From: a bacterium
GTDB taxonomy: Bacteria; 4484-113; JAFGCY01
Length of the DNA stretch: 29,682 bases
Direction of reading: 5' to 3'
NCBI GenBank assembly: GCA_020849855.1
Contig: JADZFO010000001.1
Span: forward strand, 1-29,682
Position numbers and translations under genes: made by a program. Positions 8,731-18,298 of this stretch are shown here, one piece after another; position 1 is the stretch's first letter, and each line of letters begins with the position of its first letter. The notes under the pieces were generated by a model, which saw only the letters and a program-made list of their open reading frames with translations, was not told where the DNA came from and did no database searches.

Positions 8731-8792
8731 CACATCCTTGCAGGCAGGAGCAAGGATGTGCTGGCCTGTCACAGACCGCAGGCATCTGCGGC
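8731..8792. terminator. Two hairpins between the aminotransferase and HD-GYP-like genes
   Basis: Perfect 11-bp arms CACATCCTTGC (8731-8741) and GCAAGGATGTG (8750-8760), then CCGCAG/CTGCGG with a GCAT loop at about 8776-8791. They lie just past the aminotransferase stop and could end its transcript. There is no clear T tract, and they resemble the hairpin modules found elsewhere in the window. Confidence 0.45.
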
Positions 8793-8804
8793 CTCAAAGC
8801 ACTG

Positions 8805-10076
8805 TCAGGGCCCCAGCATTTCAGCCAGGCGCTCAAGTCCCATACGCACATTATCCTCCGGCGGGCCAAAGCTGAAGCGCATCCACTGCTGGTAAGGAGA
8901 AGGACGCGGCCGGGTCTGTCCGGGATTGACATCAAAGAAGCGTCCCGGCACCGTCATAACCCTGCGCTGCAGCGCTTCGCGGAAGAAGTGGTCGGAATCG
9001 TTCCAGGGCGCAGGCAGGTCGGCCAGACTGGCCCAGACATAGAAGGTTCCGGCAGGTGGGCAGGAACAGCGGATGCCCATCGCGCTCAGGCGCTCCAGCA
9101 TCAGATTCCGTTTGCGGGCAAAGACCTGGCGCAGTGCCGTGGTTTCCTGGTCGGCGCGCGCCGGTTCCAGCACCCGCAGCGCCGCGCGCTGGACGATGCG
9201 GCTGGGGCCGCCATCAATGGCGCTGCTGGCGCGGTTGATCATCTCGATCATCTCCGGCGGGCCGATGACCCAGCCCATGCGCCAGCCGGGGTAGCGGAAG
9301 CTCTTGGTCAGTCCATCGACCAGCAGATGCGGCTCATTGTCGACATCTTCAATATGCGCGGCGGCAGATACCGGCCCGCTGCCGGGTGAGCCGTCAGCGT
9401 TATAGATGAAGTGGCTGTAGAACTCGTCATGCACGATAGTGCAGCCGTTCTCCGTGCCGGCTTTGATATAGGCCGCCAGCTCTTCACCCTGGACCACTGC
9501 GCCGGTGGGGTTGCAGGGGTTGCTGAAGATGAAAGCCCGAGCCCCCTGCTGCTCCATGGCGCTGCGCAGCTCGGCCGCCGGAATGGCGAAGCCGTTCTCC
9601 TCGCGGCCCTCTAGCAGGATCAGCTGCATCCTGTGCTGCTGATAGCCCAGCAGGTCTTCATAGGCCGTGTAATCCGGGATCTGGTAGGCCACCGGCTGGT
9701 CGGCGAGGGCGTTAAAGACGCGGGTCAGGGCCAGCCGTCCGCCGGAAGCGACGGAGACATGGTCGCGGCTGTACTGGCTCTTGCCCTGGCGGTAGAGTCG
9801 GTTGTAGTGGGCCGCGATGCAGTCGCGCATCTCGTCGGTGCCGCCCAGCGGACCATAGGCATGGTCGCCGGCTTCCAGCTCCACGGCGCTGAGCCGCTCC
9901 GGCGCGCCGGCCATCGGCCCGACTTCAGGCTGGCCCTGGCCGAGGTTGCACCAGTCGGGGTGGCCGTTATAGAAGCCCAGCTTGTGAGCCTCGGCGACCA
10001 CATAGATCACCCCCATGTAGGGGATGTAGCGCACGCCGGCGGGGGCCTGCTGCTCTGCGGCACTCTGTGAAGACAT
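8805..10076 (-). CDS. Class I/II pyridoxal-phosphate aminotransferase
   Basis: Fold-type I aminotransferase that moves an amino group between an amino acid and a 2-oxo acid; the substrate is unclear. From the ATG at 10076 it has 423 residues. Motifs seen: NPCNPTG at 186-192, catalytic-site Asp217 in VHDEFYS, the Schiff-base lysine Lys258 in LTKSFRYPGWR, and Arg266 of that same motif. Tyr of the HAYGPLGGTD loop near 74 fits cofactor binding. The frame extends nine codons further to a TTG at 10103, but the ATG is preferred because a GATAAT box lies six bases upstream of it and no Shine-Dalgarno is present. It is a stand-alone gene downstream of rho on the same strand. Confidence 0.85.
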   Translation of the reverse strand: MSSQSAAEQQAPAGVRYIPYMGVIYVVAEAHKLGFYNGHPDWCNLGQGQPEVGPMAGAPERLSAVELEAGDHAYGPLGGTDEMRDCIAAHYNRLYRQGKSQYSRDHVSVASGGRLALTRVFNALADQPVAYQIPDYTAYEDLLGYQQHRMQLILLEGREENGFAIPAAELRSAMEQQGARAFIFSNPCNPTGAVVQGEELAAYIKAGTENGCTIVHDEFYSHFIYNADGSPGSGPVSAAAHIEDVDNEPHLLVDGLTKSFRYPGWRMGWVIGPPEMIEMINRASSAIDGGPSRIVQRAALRVLEPARADQETTALRQVFARKRNLMLERLSAMGIRCSCPPAGTFYVWASLADLPAPWNDSDHFFREALQRRVMTVPGRFFDVNPGQTRPRPSPYQQWMRFSFGPPEDNVRMGLERLAEMLGP

Positions 10077-10082
10077 GCCCCG

Positions 10083-10088
10083 ATTATC
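10083..10088 (-). promoter_or_regulatory. -10-like box directly ahead of the aminotransferase ATG
   Basis: GATAAT on the minus strand, six bases from the start codon, with no clear -35. This would give a leaderless mRNA. Position-based inference. Confidence 0.35.
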
Positions 10089-10113
10089 GCAGCCGCCACG
10101 CAACCCGTGCTGT

Positions 10114-10170
10114 GGCCACGGAGAACCTCAGCGGCTGAGGCCCGCCAGGGGCTGCAGCTACTCCGTGGCC
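10114..10170 (-). terminator. Nested inverted repeats spanning the rho stop codon
   Basis: Outer 10-bp arms GGCCACGGAG (10114-10123) and CTCCGTGGCC (10161-10170) enclose an inner hairpin CCTCAG/CTGAGG (10126-10140). The right arm covers the last rho codons and overlaps its stop. Without a T tract it is not a classical terminator. It may protect the 3' end or act in Rho-dependent termination. Confidence 0.4.
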
Positions 10171-12038
10171 CGGTGGATCAGCATCAGCAGCTCGGCGTTG
10201 CTCTTGGTCTGGTACAGCTTGGTGATCAGGCGGTTCATGCGCTCGGCCTCGTCCATGTCGGCCACCATCTTGCGCAGGCGCCAGACCACGTCCATCTCAT
10301 CGCCGTGATAGAGCAGCTCTTCATGGCGCGTGCCTGACTTGATGATGTCGACGCTGGGAAAGATGCGCTTGTCGGCCAGCTCGCGGCTGAGGTGCAGCTC
10401 CATGTTGGCCGTACCCTTGAACTCCTCGAAGATGATGTCGTCGAGGCGCGAACCGGTCTCCACCAGCGCGGTACAGAGGATCGTCAGGCTGCCGCCGTCT
10501 TCGATCTTGCGCGCCGCGCCGAGGAAGCGCTTGGGCTTGTAGAGGCTGTTGGGGTCCAGACCGCCGGAGAGGGTCTTGCCGCTGGGCGGGCAGGTCAGGT
10601 TGTAGGCGCGGGCCAGACGGGTCAGGGAGTCGAGCAGGACGAAGACGTCCTTGCCCTGCTCCACCCGGCGCTTGGCGTACTCGATGATCAGCTCGGCTAC
10701 CTGGATGTGGTTCTCGGGCTTCTCGTCGAAGGTCGATGAGACCACCATGCCGTTGACGTTGCGCTCGAAGTCGGTGACTTCCTCCGGGCGCTCGTCGATC
10801 AGCAGGGCGATCAGCTCAATGTCGGGGTGGTTCTGGGCCAGGGCATGGGCGATCTTCTTGAGCATCACCGTCTTGCCGGCCTTCGGCTTGGCCACGATGA
10901 TGCCGCGGGTGCCACGGCCGATCGGGCTGAAGAGGTCGATCAGGCGGGTGGAGATCTCCTTGGGGTCGGTCTCCAGCAGCACGCGCTGATGCGGATACAC
11001 CGGGGTCAGCTTCTCAAAGCTGATCCGGCGGGCGCCCTCTTCATAGGGCTGTTCGTTGACCTTCTCGATCTTGACCAGTGACTGGTAGCGCTCCTGGTCC
11101 CGCGGCGCCCGGGCAAAGCCCTCCACCAGGTCGCCGGTGCGCAGGCCGAACTTCTTGATCTGGGACATCGAGACGTAGATATCGTCCTCGCCCAGATGGA
11201 AGGCGCGCTGCCGGATGAAACCGTAGTTCGCATCCTCGACGATCTCCAGCACACCCTTGGCCAGCACGGACTGCTCCAGGTCGCGGCTGACACCCTGCGG
11301 CGCCATGCCGCGGGGCAGCTGCTGACCCGGCCGCTCACGCTGGTCCGGGCCGGGGCCACCGGGACCACGCTCGCCGCGGCCGCGGTTGCGCTCGTCATAG
11401 CGCTGCTGCCGGCGGGCCTGGCGGGCGTTGGCGATCTGGCTGGAAGGGTAGGCGTTGGGGTCCAGCACCTGGCGCGGACGCTCCAGCTCCGGCTCATATC
11501 CGCCGCCGCCGTTGAAGGGCGCCGGCGCCGGGCCGCTGGGTTCGTCCTCGATATAGTCGCTCTCATCAGCCTGGCGGCTGGGCGGGGTGAAGTCCGAGCC
11601 GTAGACGCCGGGACGCTGTCCACCGCGCTCCGCCGGACGCTCGCCGGGACGGCCGCGCTCAGGCCTGCCGCGCTCCGGCCGGACGCGCTCACTGCGGCCG
11701 CCCTCAGCGTCTTCGCCCTCGCCTTCGCTGCCCGGCTCGGCGGCGCCAGCGTTGTCAGCGCCGCTGTCCGCAGCAGCGCTGCGGCGGCGCGGACGCGGCT
11801 GGTCGAAGGAGCCGTTATCCGCATCGCCATTGTTCAAAACCGCAGCCGGGGCAGCAGCGGGGGAATCATCGCCGCCGCCGTCCTCATCAGCCGGGACCCG
11901 GCCGCTGAGCAGGATATCCAGCAGCTCCTGCTTCTTGTACTTTCGCGGGTTCTTGATATTGCGCTCGCGGGCCAGTTCATAAAGGCGCTGCAGCGTCATA
12001 TTGGCAAGAATATCCGCAGTAATAACTTCTTCGGGCAT
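10158..12038 (-). CDS. rho: Transcription termination factor Rho with long disordered insertion
   Basis: Hexameric RNA-dependent ATPase that ends transcription. The 626-residue protein has the Rho N-terminal helix bundle at about 1-45, then about 200 residues of Asp/Ala-, then Arg/Gly/Pro/Gln-rich low-complexity sequence (about 46-250). The cold-shock-like RNA-binding domain follows ([15 protein letters not shown] near 262-276), then the motor: Walker A KPKAGKTV at 384-391, DERPEEV at 415-421, Walker [11 protein letters not shown] at 465-474, Q-loop SGGLDP near 491-496 and the R-loop region GTANMELHL at 542-550. Escherichia coli Rho has 419 residues, so the extra length is almost all the insertion. 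AGGAG five bases upstream fixes the ATG. Confidence 0.97.
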   Translation of the reverse strand: MPEEVITADILANMTLQRLYELARERNIKNPRKYKKQELLDILLSGRVPADEDGGGDDSPAAAPAAVLNNGDADNGSFDQPRPRRRSAAADSGADNAGAAEPGSEGEGEDAEGGRSERVRPERGRPERGRPGERPAERGGQRPGVYGSDFTPPSRQADESDYIEDEPSGPAPAPFNGGGGYEPELERPRQVLDPNAYPSSQIANARQARRQQRYDERNRGRGERGPGGPGPDQRERPGQQLPRGMAPQGVSRDLEQSVLAKGVLEIVEDANYGFIRQRAFHLGEDDIYVSMSQIKKFGLRTGDLVEGFARAPRDQERYQSLVKIEKVNEQPYEEGARRISFEKLTPVYPHQRVLLETDPKEISTRLIDLFSPIGRGTRGIIVAKPKAGKTVMLKKIAHALAQNHPDIELIALLIDERPEEVTDFERNVNGMVVSSTFDEKPENHIQVAELIIEYAKRRVEQGKDVFVLLDSLTRLARAYNLTCPPSGKTLSGGLDPNSLYKPKRFLGAARKIEDGGSLTILCTALVETGSRLDDIIFEEFKGTANMELHLSRELADKRIFPSVDIIKSGTRHEELLYHGDEMDVVWRLRKMVADMDEAERMNRLITKLYQTKSNAELLMLIHRATE

Positions 12039-12300
12039 GAATACTCCTTGGAACCGCCGGCAAGGGGCTCTCCCTTCTGGCCCATTGCCTCTTCCTGTTG
12101 TCTAGATCAAGCTTCCGTCGCGGCCTGTGTTGATCCGCATGGCACGGAGCGCGGCTGCCGTCATGTTGGGAAGCGATGCGGGCCCCTCCCGGCCAGCAGT
12201 GCTCAGCGGCCTGCTCAGCTGACTGAATGGGGATGTGGCTCTTGCCTGGGGATGTTCAGGGAAGTGTGCCGCAAGCCCTTGCAGACCCGGCAGTTGAAGC
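12039..12300 (-). other. Rho 5' leader (about 260 nt)
   Basis: Untranslated stretch between the predicted rho promoter and the rho start. A long leader is usual for rho and allows autoregulation by premature Rho-dependent termination. I see no named riboswitch or coding frame in it. Confidence 0.4.
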
Positions 12301-12306
12301 AGGCGG

Positions 12307-12333
12307 ATTATAACACAAGCGCCGCCGCGTCAA
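12307..12333 (-). promoter_or_regulatory. Sigma-70-like promoter for rho
   Basis: On the minus strand TTGACG (12328-12333) and perfect TATAAT (12307-12312) are separated by 15 bases, slightly short of the optimum. Transcription would start near 12300. Confidence 0.6.
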
Positions 12334-12427
12334 TCTACCAGCCACCCACGTCAAATAACCTGACCTGCGGCCCGACTTTTTTGTTCACCCCCGGCTCAAC
12401 AGTGCGGCGCCGGACAGAGAGGCAAAA

Positions 12428-12504
12428 GGCGGAAGGCGGAAGGCGGAAGGCGGAAGGCGGAAGGCGGAAGGCGCAACGCGGAAGGCGGAAGGCGGAAGGC
12501 GAAG
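12428..12504. repeat. Heptamer array, about 11 GGCGGAA-type units
   Basis: Six perfect GGCGGAA units at 12428-12469, then GGCGCAA, CGCGGAA, two more GGCGGAA and a degenerate GGCGAAG. The period is exactly seven bases throughout. It lies behind the rho promoter region. Confidence 0.85.
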
Positions 12505-12539
12505 GGTGCAGTTTTCAAGGTTCAGGTTCAAGCCAGTGC

Positions 12540-12802
12540 CGGGGCGAGGCTAGAGGACCGGAGCGCGGGGCGTGTAAGGCCCCCGTGCAGGGATCCGATC
12601 CGCGGATTTCCAATCCGCGCCCCAGCCTGAGCGCCGTGGCGCAACTACAGGACCGGAGCGCAGGCATCCATGCCTGCATTCTTTCGAGGCGCAGCTACAG
12701 GACCGGAGCGCGGGCATCCATGCCTGCATTCTTTGTATGGGCGTACGGTATTTAAGGCCCGCATGCAGGGATCCGATCCGCGGATTTCCAATCCGCGCCC
12801 CA
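12540..12802. repeat. Composite of short hairpin modules
   Basis: Non-coding mosaic. Two near-identical 35-bp blocks (12590-12624 and 12768-12802) each contain the hairpin CGCGGATT-TCC-AATCCGCG. Between them are two copies of a unit of about 50 bp carrying the near-palindrome GCATCCATGC preceded by GGACCGGAGCGC. Frames crossing this region are repeat artefacts. Confidence 0.8.
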
Positions 12803-12805
12803 CAA

Positions 12806-13699
12806 TCAGTGGCCGCTGACCACCGTGGTCACGCCCGGCTCGATGAGGCTGCCCGGCTGCATCCCCAGCGCCTCCTCCAGCCGCGCGCCGCCCTCCACGG
12901 CATCGCTGTCGAGGTCCTGCTGGATCAGGCTGATCAGGCCGCGCAGGCGCTCGCGGGAGCTCTCCAGCGTGTCCTGCGGGTCCATGGGCCACAGCGCATC
13001 CATGATCGCCTGCTGGCGCTGTCCGGGGCTCTGCTCACTGAGCGCCTCGGCCCGGCCGACGGCCACTCCCTGCTCGAAGGCGGCCTCGCTGGGAGCGGCG
13101 AGTTTAACCTGCGAGCTCGAAAACAAACGTGGATCCGCGATTGCCTGCTTCGCGATGGCCGCCCGGGCCTTCGATTCCAGCTTGCGGGTCTTGACCTCCT
13201 CGCGGGCCAGCTCGGCCTCCATCCGCGTCTGGGTGGCCTTCGCCATGCGGGCGCTGTCCTCCGCCTCGGCAAGCTGCGGGTCGAAGACCCAGACCGGCAT
13301 GCGCGCGGCGGCGCGGGCCAGGCGCTCGATGTCCAGCGGGCTGTCGCAGCGGCTGATCTGCAGGCCCAGCTGGGTGCGCAGCAGGCGGCCCAGCTCCTCG
13401 CGGCTGAAGATCTCATCCGCCGCGCGGACGGCCTTCAGCTCTTCAAGCTGCTGCTGCTGGCGCTCCGAGAGCACGGAGGCGTCGAAGTCGCGCATGCCCA
13501 GCAGCATGCACAGCTCCTTGGGCGCGGAAGCGCGCAGGGCGAAGGCCCAGATCAGCAGCGCCTCGAGGGGCTCCTCGATATCAGCAAAGCGCGCCGGGCG
13601 CGCGGCATCCGCGGCGGCGGCGGTGCTGGCGGCACCCTGGCGCAGCAGGGCCTCGTTGGAACAGTCAGGCAGGTTGAAACCATTACGCGGGTCGATCAT
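12806..13699 (-). CDS. Unrecognised 297-residue, helix-rich protein
   Basis: A real gene judging by GGAG seven bases before the ATG and strong GC-rich third positions, but I do not recognise the family. The protein has no signal peptide or membrane segment and looks almost wholly helical. Residues about 60-130 hold alternating hydrophobic helices (EPLEALLIWAFALRAS, then EELGRLLRTQLGLQI). Residues about 165-205 form a charged, coiled-coil-like stretch (SARMAKATQTRMEAELAREE). The C-terminus ends GVTTVVSGH. It is isolated on the minus strand, with hairpin and heptamer repeats on both sides; the hairpin at 12779-12797 lies just past its stop and could end its transcript. Function cannot be inferred. 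Confidence 0.7.
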   Translation of the reverse strand: MIDPRNGFNLPDCSNEALLRQGAASTAAAADAARPARFADIEEPLEALLIWAFALRASAPKELCMLLGMRDFDASVLSERQQQQLEELKAVRAADEIFSREELGRLLRTQLGLQISRCDSPLDIERLARAAARMPVWVFDPQLAEAEDSARMAKATQTRMEAELAREEVKTRKLESKARAAIAKQAIADPRLFSSSQVKLAAPSEAAFEQGVAVGRAEALSEQSPGQRQQAIMDALWPMDPQDTLESSRERLRGLISLIQQDLDSDAVEGGARLEEALGMQPGSLIEPGVTTVVSGH

Positions 13700-13720
13700 A
13701 AGTAGACTCCTTATAGAGAA

Positions 13721-13870
13721 AGTGCTCAGTGCTCAGTGCTCAGTAGGGGCGCACAGAGTGCGCCCGGCCTTGAAGGCGCAAGGCGCAAGGCGAAAGGCCA
13801 ATGTAGGGGCGCACAGAGTGCGCCCGGCCTTGAAGGCGCAAGGCGCAAGGCGCAAGGCGAAAAGCCAATG
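13721..13870. repeat. Heptamer array plus tandem 60/67-bp repeats
   Basis: Three AGTGCTC heptamers at 13721-13744, then two tandem copies (13744-13803 and 13804-13870) of a unit made of a hairpin GGGCGCAC-AGA-GTGCGCCC followed by GGCGCAA heptamers. The second copy is seven bases longer because it has one extra heptamer, showing that the heptamers change in copy number. Confidence 0.85.
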
Positions 13871-14234
13871 TAGGGGCGCGTGGAGCGCGCCCGCGGTGGA
13901 TCCGCCGGGCCGCAGCTACAGGACCGGAGCGCACCGCGTGCAAGGCCCCCGTGCAGGGATCCGATCCGCGGATTTCCAATCCGCGCCCCAGCGCTGCCCG
14001 CACTGCCGTGCGGGCCCACAATCCGCGCCCCTGCCCGCACTGCCCTGCGGACCCACAATCCGCGCCGCCTCCCCCGGCGCAGGAGCCCTGTCCGCCCGCA
14101 GCATCAGGAGGGTATACCCGCGAGTCAGCATAAAAGCAAGTAGATTCACTCTTAATATCATAAGTGATGCCAGAAGGAGGCCAGGGGGGGTTCACACGGA
14201 GGGAAGGAGCAAACAGCGCTCCGCCGAGGTGGAT
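13871..14234. repeat. Mixed hairpin modules
   Basis: Begins with a variant hairpin GGGCGCG/CGCGCCC and continues with the GGACCGGAGCGC flank and a third copy of the CGCGGATT/AATCCGCG block (13956-13990). GCCCGCAC/GTGCGGGC follows at about 14004-14023. The rest, to 14234, holds no gene I can support. Confidence 0.7.
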
Positions 14235-15000
14235 GGACAGGACCGGAGCGCAGGCAGCCATGCCTGCATTTCCCTTGCAGAGCTGCGTCGTAGGGGGAAT
14301 ACGATCCAACACAGAGTAAACCGAGTGAACCGAGGGCCACCGAGGGGGATACGGGACGCTGTCCCGCGCTCCATCCTGAGCACCTCGATGCAGGTACAGA
14401 ACCGGAGCGCAGGCATCCATGCCTGCATTTCCCTTGCAGCGCTCCGACGTAACGGAAGCCGATCTAACACAGAGCAAACCGAGTGAACCGAGGGCCACCG
14501 AGGGGGATTACGGGACGCTGTCCCGCGCTCCATCCTGAGCACCCCGACGCTGGACAGAACCGGAGCGCAGGCACCCATGCCTGCAATTCCCTTGCAGTGC
14601 TGCGACGTAACGGAATACGATCCAACGCAGAGTAACCGAGTGAACCGAGGGCCACCGAGGGGGATTACGGGACGCTGTCCCGCGCTCCATCCTAAGCGCC
14701 TTTATCTGCGCGCCTCGACGCTGGACCGGACCGGAGCGCAGGCACCCATGCCTGCATTTCCCTTACAGCGCTGCGTCGCAGGGGAAGCCGATCCAAAACA
14801 GAGCAAACCGAGTGAACCGAGGGCCACAGAGGGGGATTACGGGACGCTGTCCCGCGCTCCATCCTGAGCACCTCGACGCTGGACAGAACCGGAGCGCAGG
14901 CATCCATGCCTGCATTTCCCTTACAGCGCTGCTACGTAACGGAAGCCGATCCAACACAGAGTAAACCGAGTGAACCGAGGGCCACAGAGGGGGATACGGA
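14235..15000. repeat. Five tandem copies of a ~158-bp repeat
   Basis: The anchor ACCGGAGCGCAGGCA recurs at 14242, 14401, 14559, 14730 and 14888, so the spacings are 159, 158, 171 and 158. The longer spacing reflects a 13-base insertion near 14698. Each unit carries the near-palindrome GCAGGCATCCATGCCTGC, a GC-rich middle with ACCGAGTGAACCGAGGGCCA, and the hairpin CGGGACGCTGTCCCG followed by CGCTCCAT. The period is not a multiple of three, so the open frames across it are not conserved as protein. Confidence 0.9.
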
Positions 15001-15248
15001 CCACGGGTCAGCTGTCCAAAACGTGCGCCGAAGTCTCGGAGCGCGGGCGGGTCGCTTCGACCGCCCGCTTTCCTGTAGGGTTCAGGTGTGCCTGAGCCAC
15101 AATAAGGTGCATGGGCGTGCACCCTACAAATGAAAGCGGGCTCTTGATTCGCCTGCAGCCCGCGCTACGGCTTGATCTGCTGGCCCCCAATGGGCGGCGC
15201 AGTGTCGCCGCCCGTTGCGCTTTCTCCTTTTATTAATTTTATCAGACC
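15001..15248. other. Non-coding stretch with several strong hairpins
   Basis: An almost perfect stem at about 15045-15070 (CGGGCGGGTCG/CGACCGCCCG) is followed by a possible three-way junction at 15074-15128: outer TGTAGGG/CCCTACA, inner TCAGG-TGTG-CCTGA and GGTGCA/TGCACC. GGGCGGCG (15192-15199) and CGCCGCCC (15206-15213) come next, then a T-rich run. The last could serve as a terminator on the plus strand. No coding frame is supported. Confidence 0.5.
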
Positions 15249-15281
15249 TTGACACACACGACGTCATATGTTAGGTATTAT
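15249..15281 (+). promoter_or_regulatory. Probable promoter of the HD-phosphohydrolase operon
   Basis: Perfect TTGACA at 15249-15254 is followed 17 bases later by TAGGTA, which overlaps TATTAT at 15276-15281. TATTAT ends five bases before the ATG. Either -10 would place the transcript start at or very near the start codon. No Shine-Dalgarno is visible. Confidence 0.5.
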
Positions 15282-15286
15282 TGATT

Positions 15287-15703
15287 ATGCCTAGTGTTCC
15301 TGCAGCTACGTACACCAACACTCCCGGCGGAATCCTGTTGCTACTGTTCTATGGCTTGGCTGGTAAAGGGTTTCTAAAGAACAACGCAAAGGCTATTCAC
15401 TCGCTCTTATTCGAACTCAAAGCCAGAGCTGCTTTCCTAGATTCGTTTCCTGTATTCGAAGCACTAAGCTTCAACGAACATGGCCTGTTTCCTCACAGCA
15501 AGCAAGTTGATACTTTCCTCAGCAACCTTCAACAGGCTGGCAGTCTAAGCAAAAGGAACCCTTACTACGGGGTCTTTGAGATTGACGAAAGCCTCGCAGA
15601 GGTCTACACTCATCGCCTTATGGAGTTAGCTCCACAGCAACGAGCGTTAATAGAGAGCGCCGTTGCAGAGTTAGCTGAGGCGCTGAAGAATGACGGTACA
15701 TAG
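15287..15703 (+). CDS. Small helical, winged-helix-like partner protein
   Basis: A 138-residue protein (ATG at 15287; a TTG two codons earlier is less likely). I do not recognise a named family. Residues about 13-30 form a hydrophobic helix (GGILLLLFYGLAGKGFL) too short and polar-edged to be a sure membrane span. Residues about 68-100, with HSKQVDTFLSNLQQAGSL and then NPYYGVFEI, resemble a winged-helix turn and wing. A helical tail rich in Ala, Glu and Leu follows. Its stop overlaps the start of the HD phosphohydrolase gene by 14 bases, so the two are translationally coupled and probably act together. Codon use is AT-richer than that of the neighbouring host genes. A regulatory or adaptor role is inference. 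Confidence 0.7.
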   Translation: MPSVPAATYTNTPGGILLLLFYGLAGKGFLKNNAKAIHSLLFELKARAAFLDSFPVFEALSFNEHGLFPHSKQVDTFLSNLQQAGSLSKRNPYYGVFEIDESLAEVYTHRLMELAPQQRALIESAVAELAEALKNDGT

Positions 15704-17348
15704 TGAAACGAAAAGTCCGCATGGAAAAGAACCCGACCTCTTTGGTCGAATGCGAAACCTGTTAACACCACGTCTTCAACGCTTGCTACAGGTGCCAGAT
15801 TCTCATGTGCACTCTACATTGGAGAGCAAGATCATTCATGATGCTATCTGGGGTACAAATGAGTTTTACCCTTGGGAAGTTGCCCTTCTAGATACACCAC
15901 TGATGCAAAGACTCAGATACATAAAGCAGACAGGTCTCGCGTACTTTGTGTATCCTTCCGCAAATCACACCCGCTTCGATCATACTTTGGGGGTACTGAG
16001 CGCTGCATCCACAGTCTTCATGCGACTGTACCTGGGAGGCCGACTGCACCATCTCAGCTCAGCAACAAGCCTCTTTGAAGCAGGCAATCCCATTTGGCAC
16101 TCGTATTTCGCAGTACGACTTGCTGCACTTCTCCACGACTGCGGTCATTCTCTCCTTAGTCATACTGGAGAAAAACTCTACAGTAAGATTCATCCGTTCC
16201 CCGAACTAACAACTCAACTAAATAACTATTTCGTCGTTGACAGCGGCGCAGGTGAGATCATGTCATATTTCATCGCGTCGTCGCCAGAGCTATACAAGTT
16301 TGTAAGTCAGCTACAGTTTAGCCTGCCACGTAGTTTACCAGAGGGCATAAATGGAAAGATCATAGCTGATCTCTTGAATCAAGCGGCACATTTCATTATT
16401 GGCTATCCATCTAGTTCGGACACAGCATTCTGTGCGGATATCATCAACGGCCCCTATGATGCAGACAAATTGGACTACATCAGGCGAGATGGTCATTTTG
16501 CTGGCATTAATATTAGCTATGATTTGGATCGTCTGCTATCGCAATTAAATATAGAGAAAGTATGGAGTGATAAGAGAGATGAAAGCCTCTGGAAGCTAAC
16601 AGTTCCCGCCAAAGGTGTTAATGCTTTGGAGCAGATAGTAATCAGCAAGTTCATGCTCTACAGTTACCTATACTATCATCCGAAAGTTCGAGCAGCTGAG
16701 CTCGAAATGTTAGCGTTGCTGAGAGACGTTATCAAGCAATCACATATTGATGATGCTACGCAGTTTCTCGAACTCGACGATTCAGTGCTTCGCGAGTACG
16801 CTAACAGTTTTCCTCGAGTGAAGCAAGTGCTGAACAGACAACTACTTTTTAAGGCAGCTGAGCTAAACATAAGGGAACTAAAAGAACAGATAGAACGTCA
16901 AGTAAAAGGAAAAGGACTGGCACTAGATTTTCTCAATCGACTCATCAACGGTGAATTCCTGGGACAGTCAGATGCGCTGCATGAGTTAGTTGACGTCATA
17001 AAGAGAACTTGCAAAGCTAGAAAGAAACGGATACCTAAGGATTACGAGCTTATAGTAGATATGCCAGGTCGCATAAAAAAGGATCAGTTCAACAGAATTG
17101 TAATCGACGATCCAGGGGCGAAACCTCAACCTCTCTCGGAAGTGTTTCCTATAGAGGCGTGGGAAGAAAGTTACTTTCAGAATAGGTGGCGTGGATATGT
17201 CTTTGCTCCGAGGGAATATGTGCGAATAGTTCTAGTGGCGTATAGAAAATGGTTGGAAGGTTATGGAATCAAGATTGATGACAAGCCAGAACTGGGAATT
17301 CCGCAAAGCAAACGGATAGGCCCAGCTCGAAAACTATTCACGGATTGA
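15690..17348 (+). CDS. HD-superfamily phosphohydrolase (COG1078/dNTPase-like)
   Basis: A 552-residue cytoplasmic HD-domain enzyme, related to the YdhJ-type and dGTPase-like phosphohydrolases that hydrolyse nucleotides or other phosphoesters. Visible motifs: DTPLMQRLRYIKQTGLAYFV at 68-87, HTRFDHTLG at 93-101, the HD pair His149-Asp150 in LLHDCGHSLLSH (148-158), and PYDADKLDYIRRD at 255-267 with the later Asp ligand. The catalytic residues therefore look intact. The C-terminal 250 residues are specific to this protein. Two hand-counted 60-base lines gave about 37-45% GC against 65-75% in flanking genes, pointing to horizontal transfer. The ATG overlaps the upstream gene's stop. Its own stop lies five bases from the convergent ABC gene's stop. 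A defence role is plausible but unproven. Confidence 0.85.
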   Translation: MTVHSETKSPHGKEPDLFGRMRNLLTPRLQRLLQVPDSHVHSTLESKIIHDAIWGTNEFYPWEVALLDTPLMQRLRYIKQTGLAYFVYPSANHTRFDHTLGVLSAASTVFMRLYLGGRLHHLSSATSLFEAGNPIWHSYFAVRLAALLHDCGHSLLSHTGEKLYSKIHPFPELTTQLNNYFVVDSGAGEIMSYFIASSPELYKFVSQLQFSLPRSLPEGINGKIIADLLNQAAHFIIGYPSSSDTAFCADIINGPYDADKLDYIRRDGHFAGINISYDLDRLLSQLNIEKVWSDKRDESLWKLTVPAKGVNALEQIVISKFMLYSYLYYHPKVRAAELEMLALLRDVIKQSHIDDATQFLELDDSVLREYANSFPRVKQVLNRQLLFKAAELNIRELKEQIERQVKGKGLALDFLNRLINGEFLGQSDALHELVDVIKRTCKARKKRIPKDYELIVDMPGRIKKDQFNRIVIDDPGAKPQPLSEVFPIEAWEESYFQNRWRGYVFAPREYVRIVLVAYRKWLEGYGIKIDDKPELGIPQSKRIGPARKLFTD

Positions 17349-17353
17349 TTCCC

Positions 17354-18286
<933 letters not shown>

Positions 18287-18298
18287 CGCTCTCCCCAC

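Noticed and set aside
11196-12755. 519-codon plus-strand frame opposite rho
   Set aside because: Antisense to the Arg/Gly-rich part of rho and then through repeats; no ribosome site or recognisable domain.
12825-14498. Long open frames crossing the repeat field on both strands
   Set aside because: They overlap a gene with a good ribosome site or run across repeats whose period is not a multiple of three; the translations are repeat-derived Pro/Arg/Ser-rich sequence.
14235-15000. CRISPR array
   Set aside because: The whole 158-bp unit is repeated with no short repeat and unique spacer pattern, and no cas gene is present.
12540-15000. Integron attC array
   Set aside because: No paired core sites of the GTTRRRY type, no integrase and no cassette genes between units.
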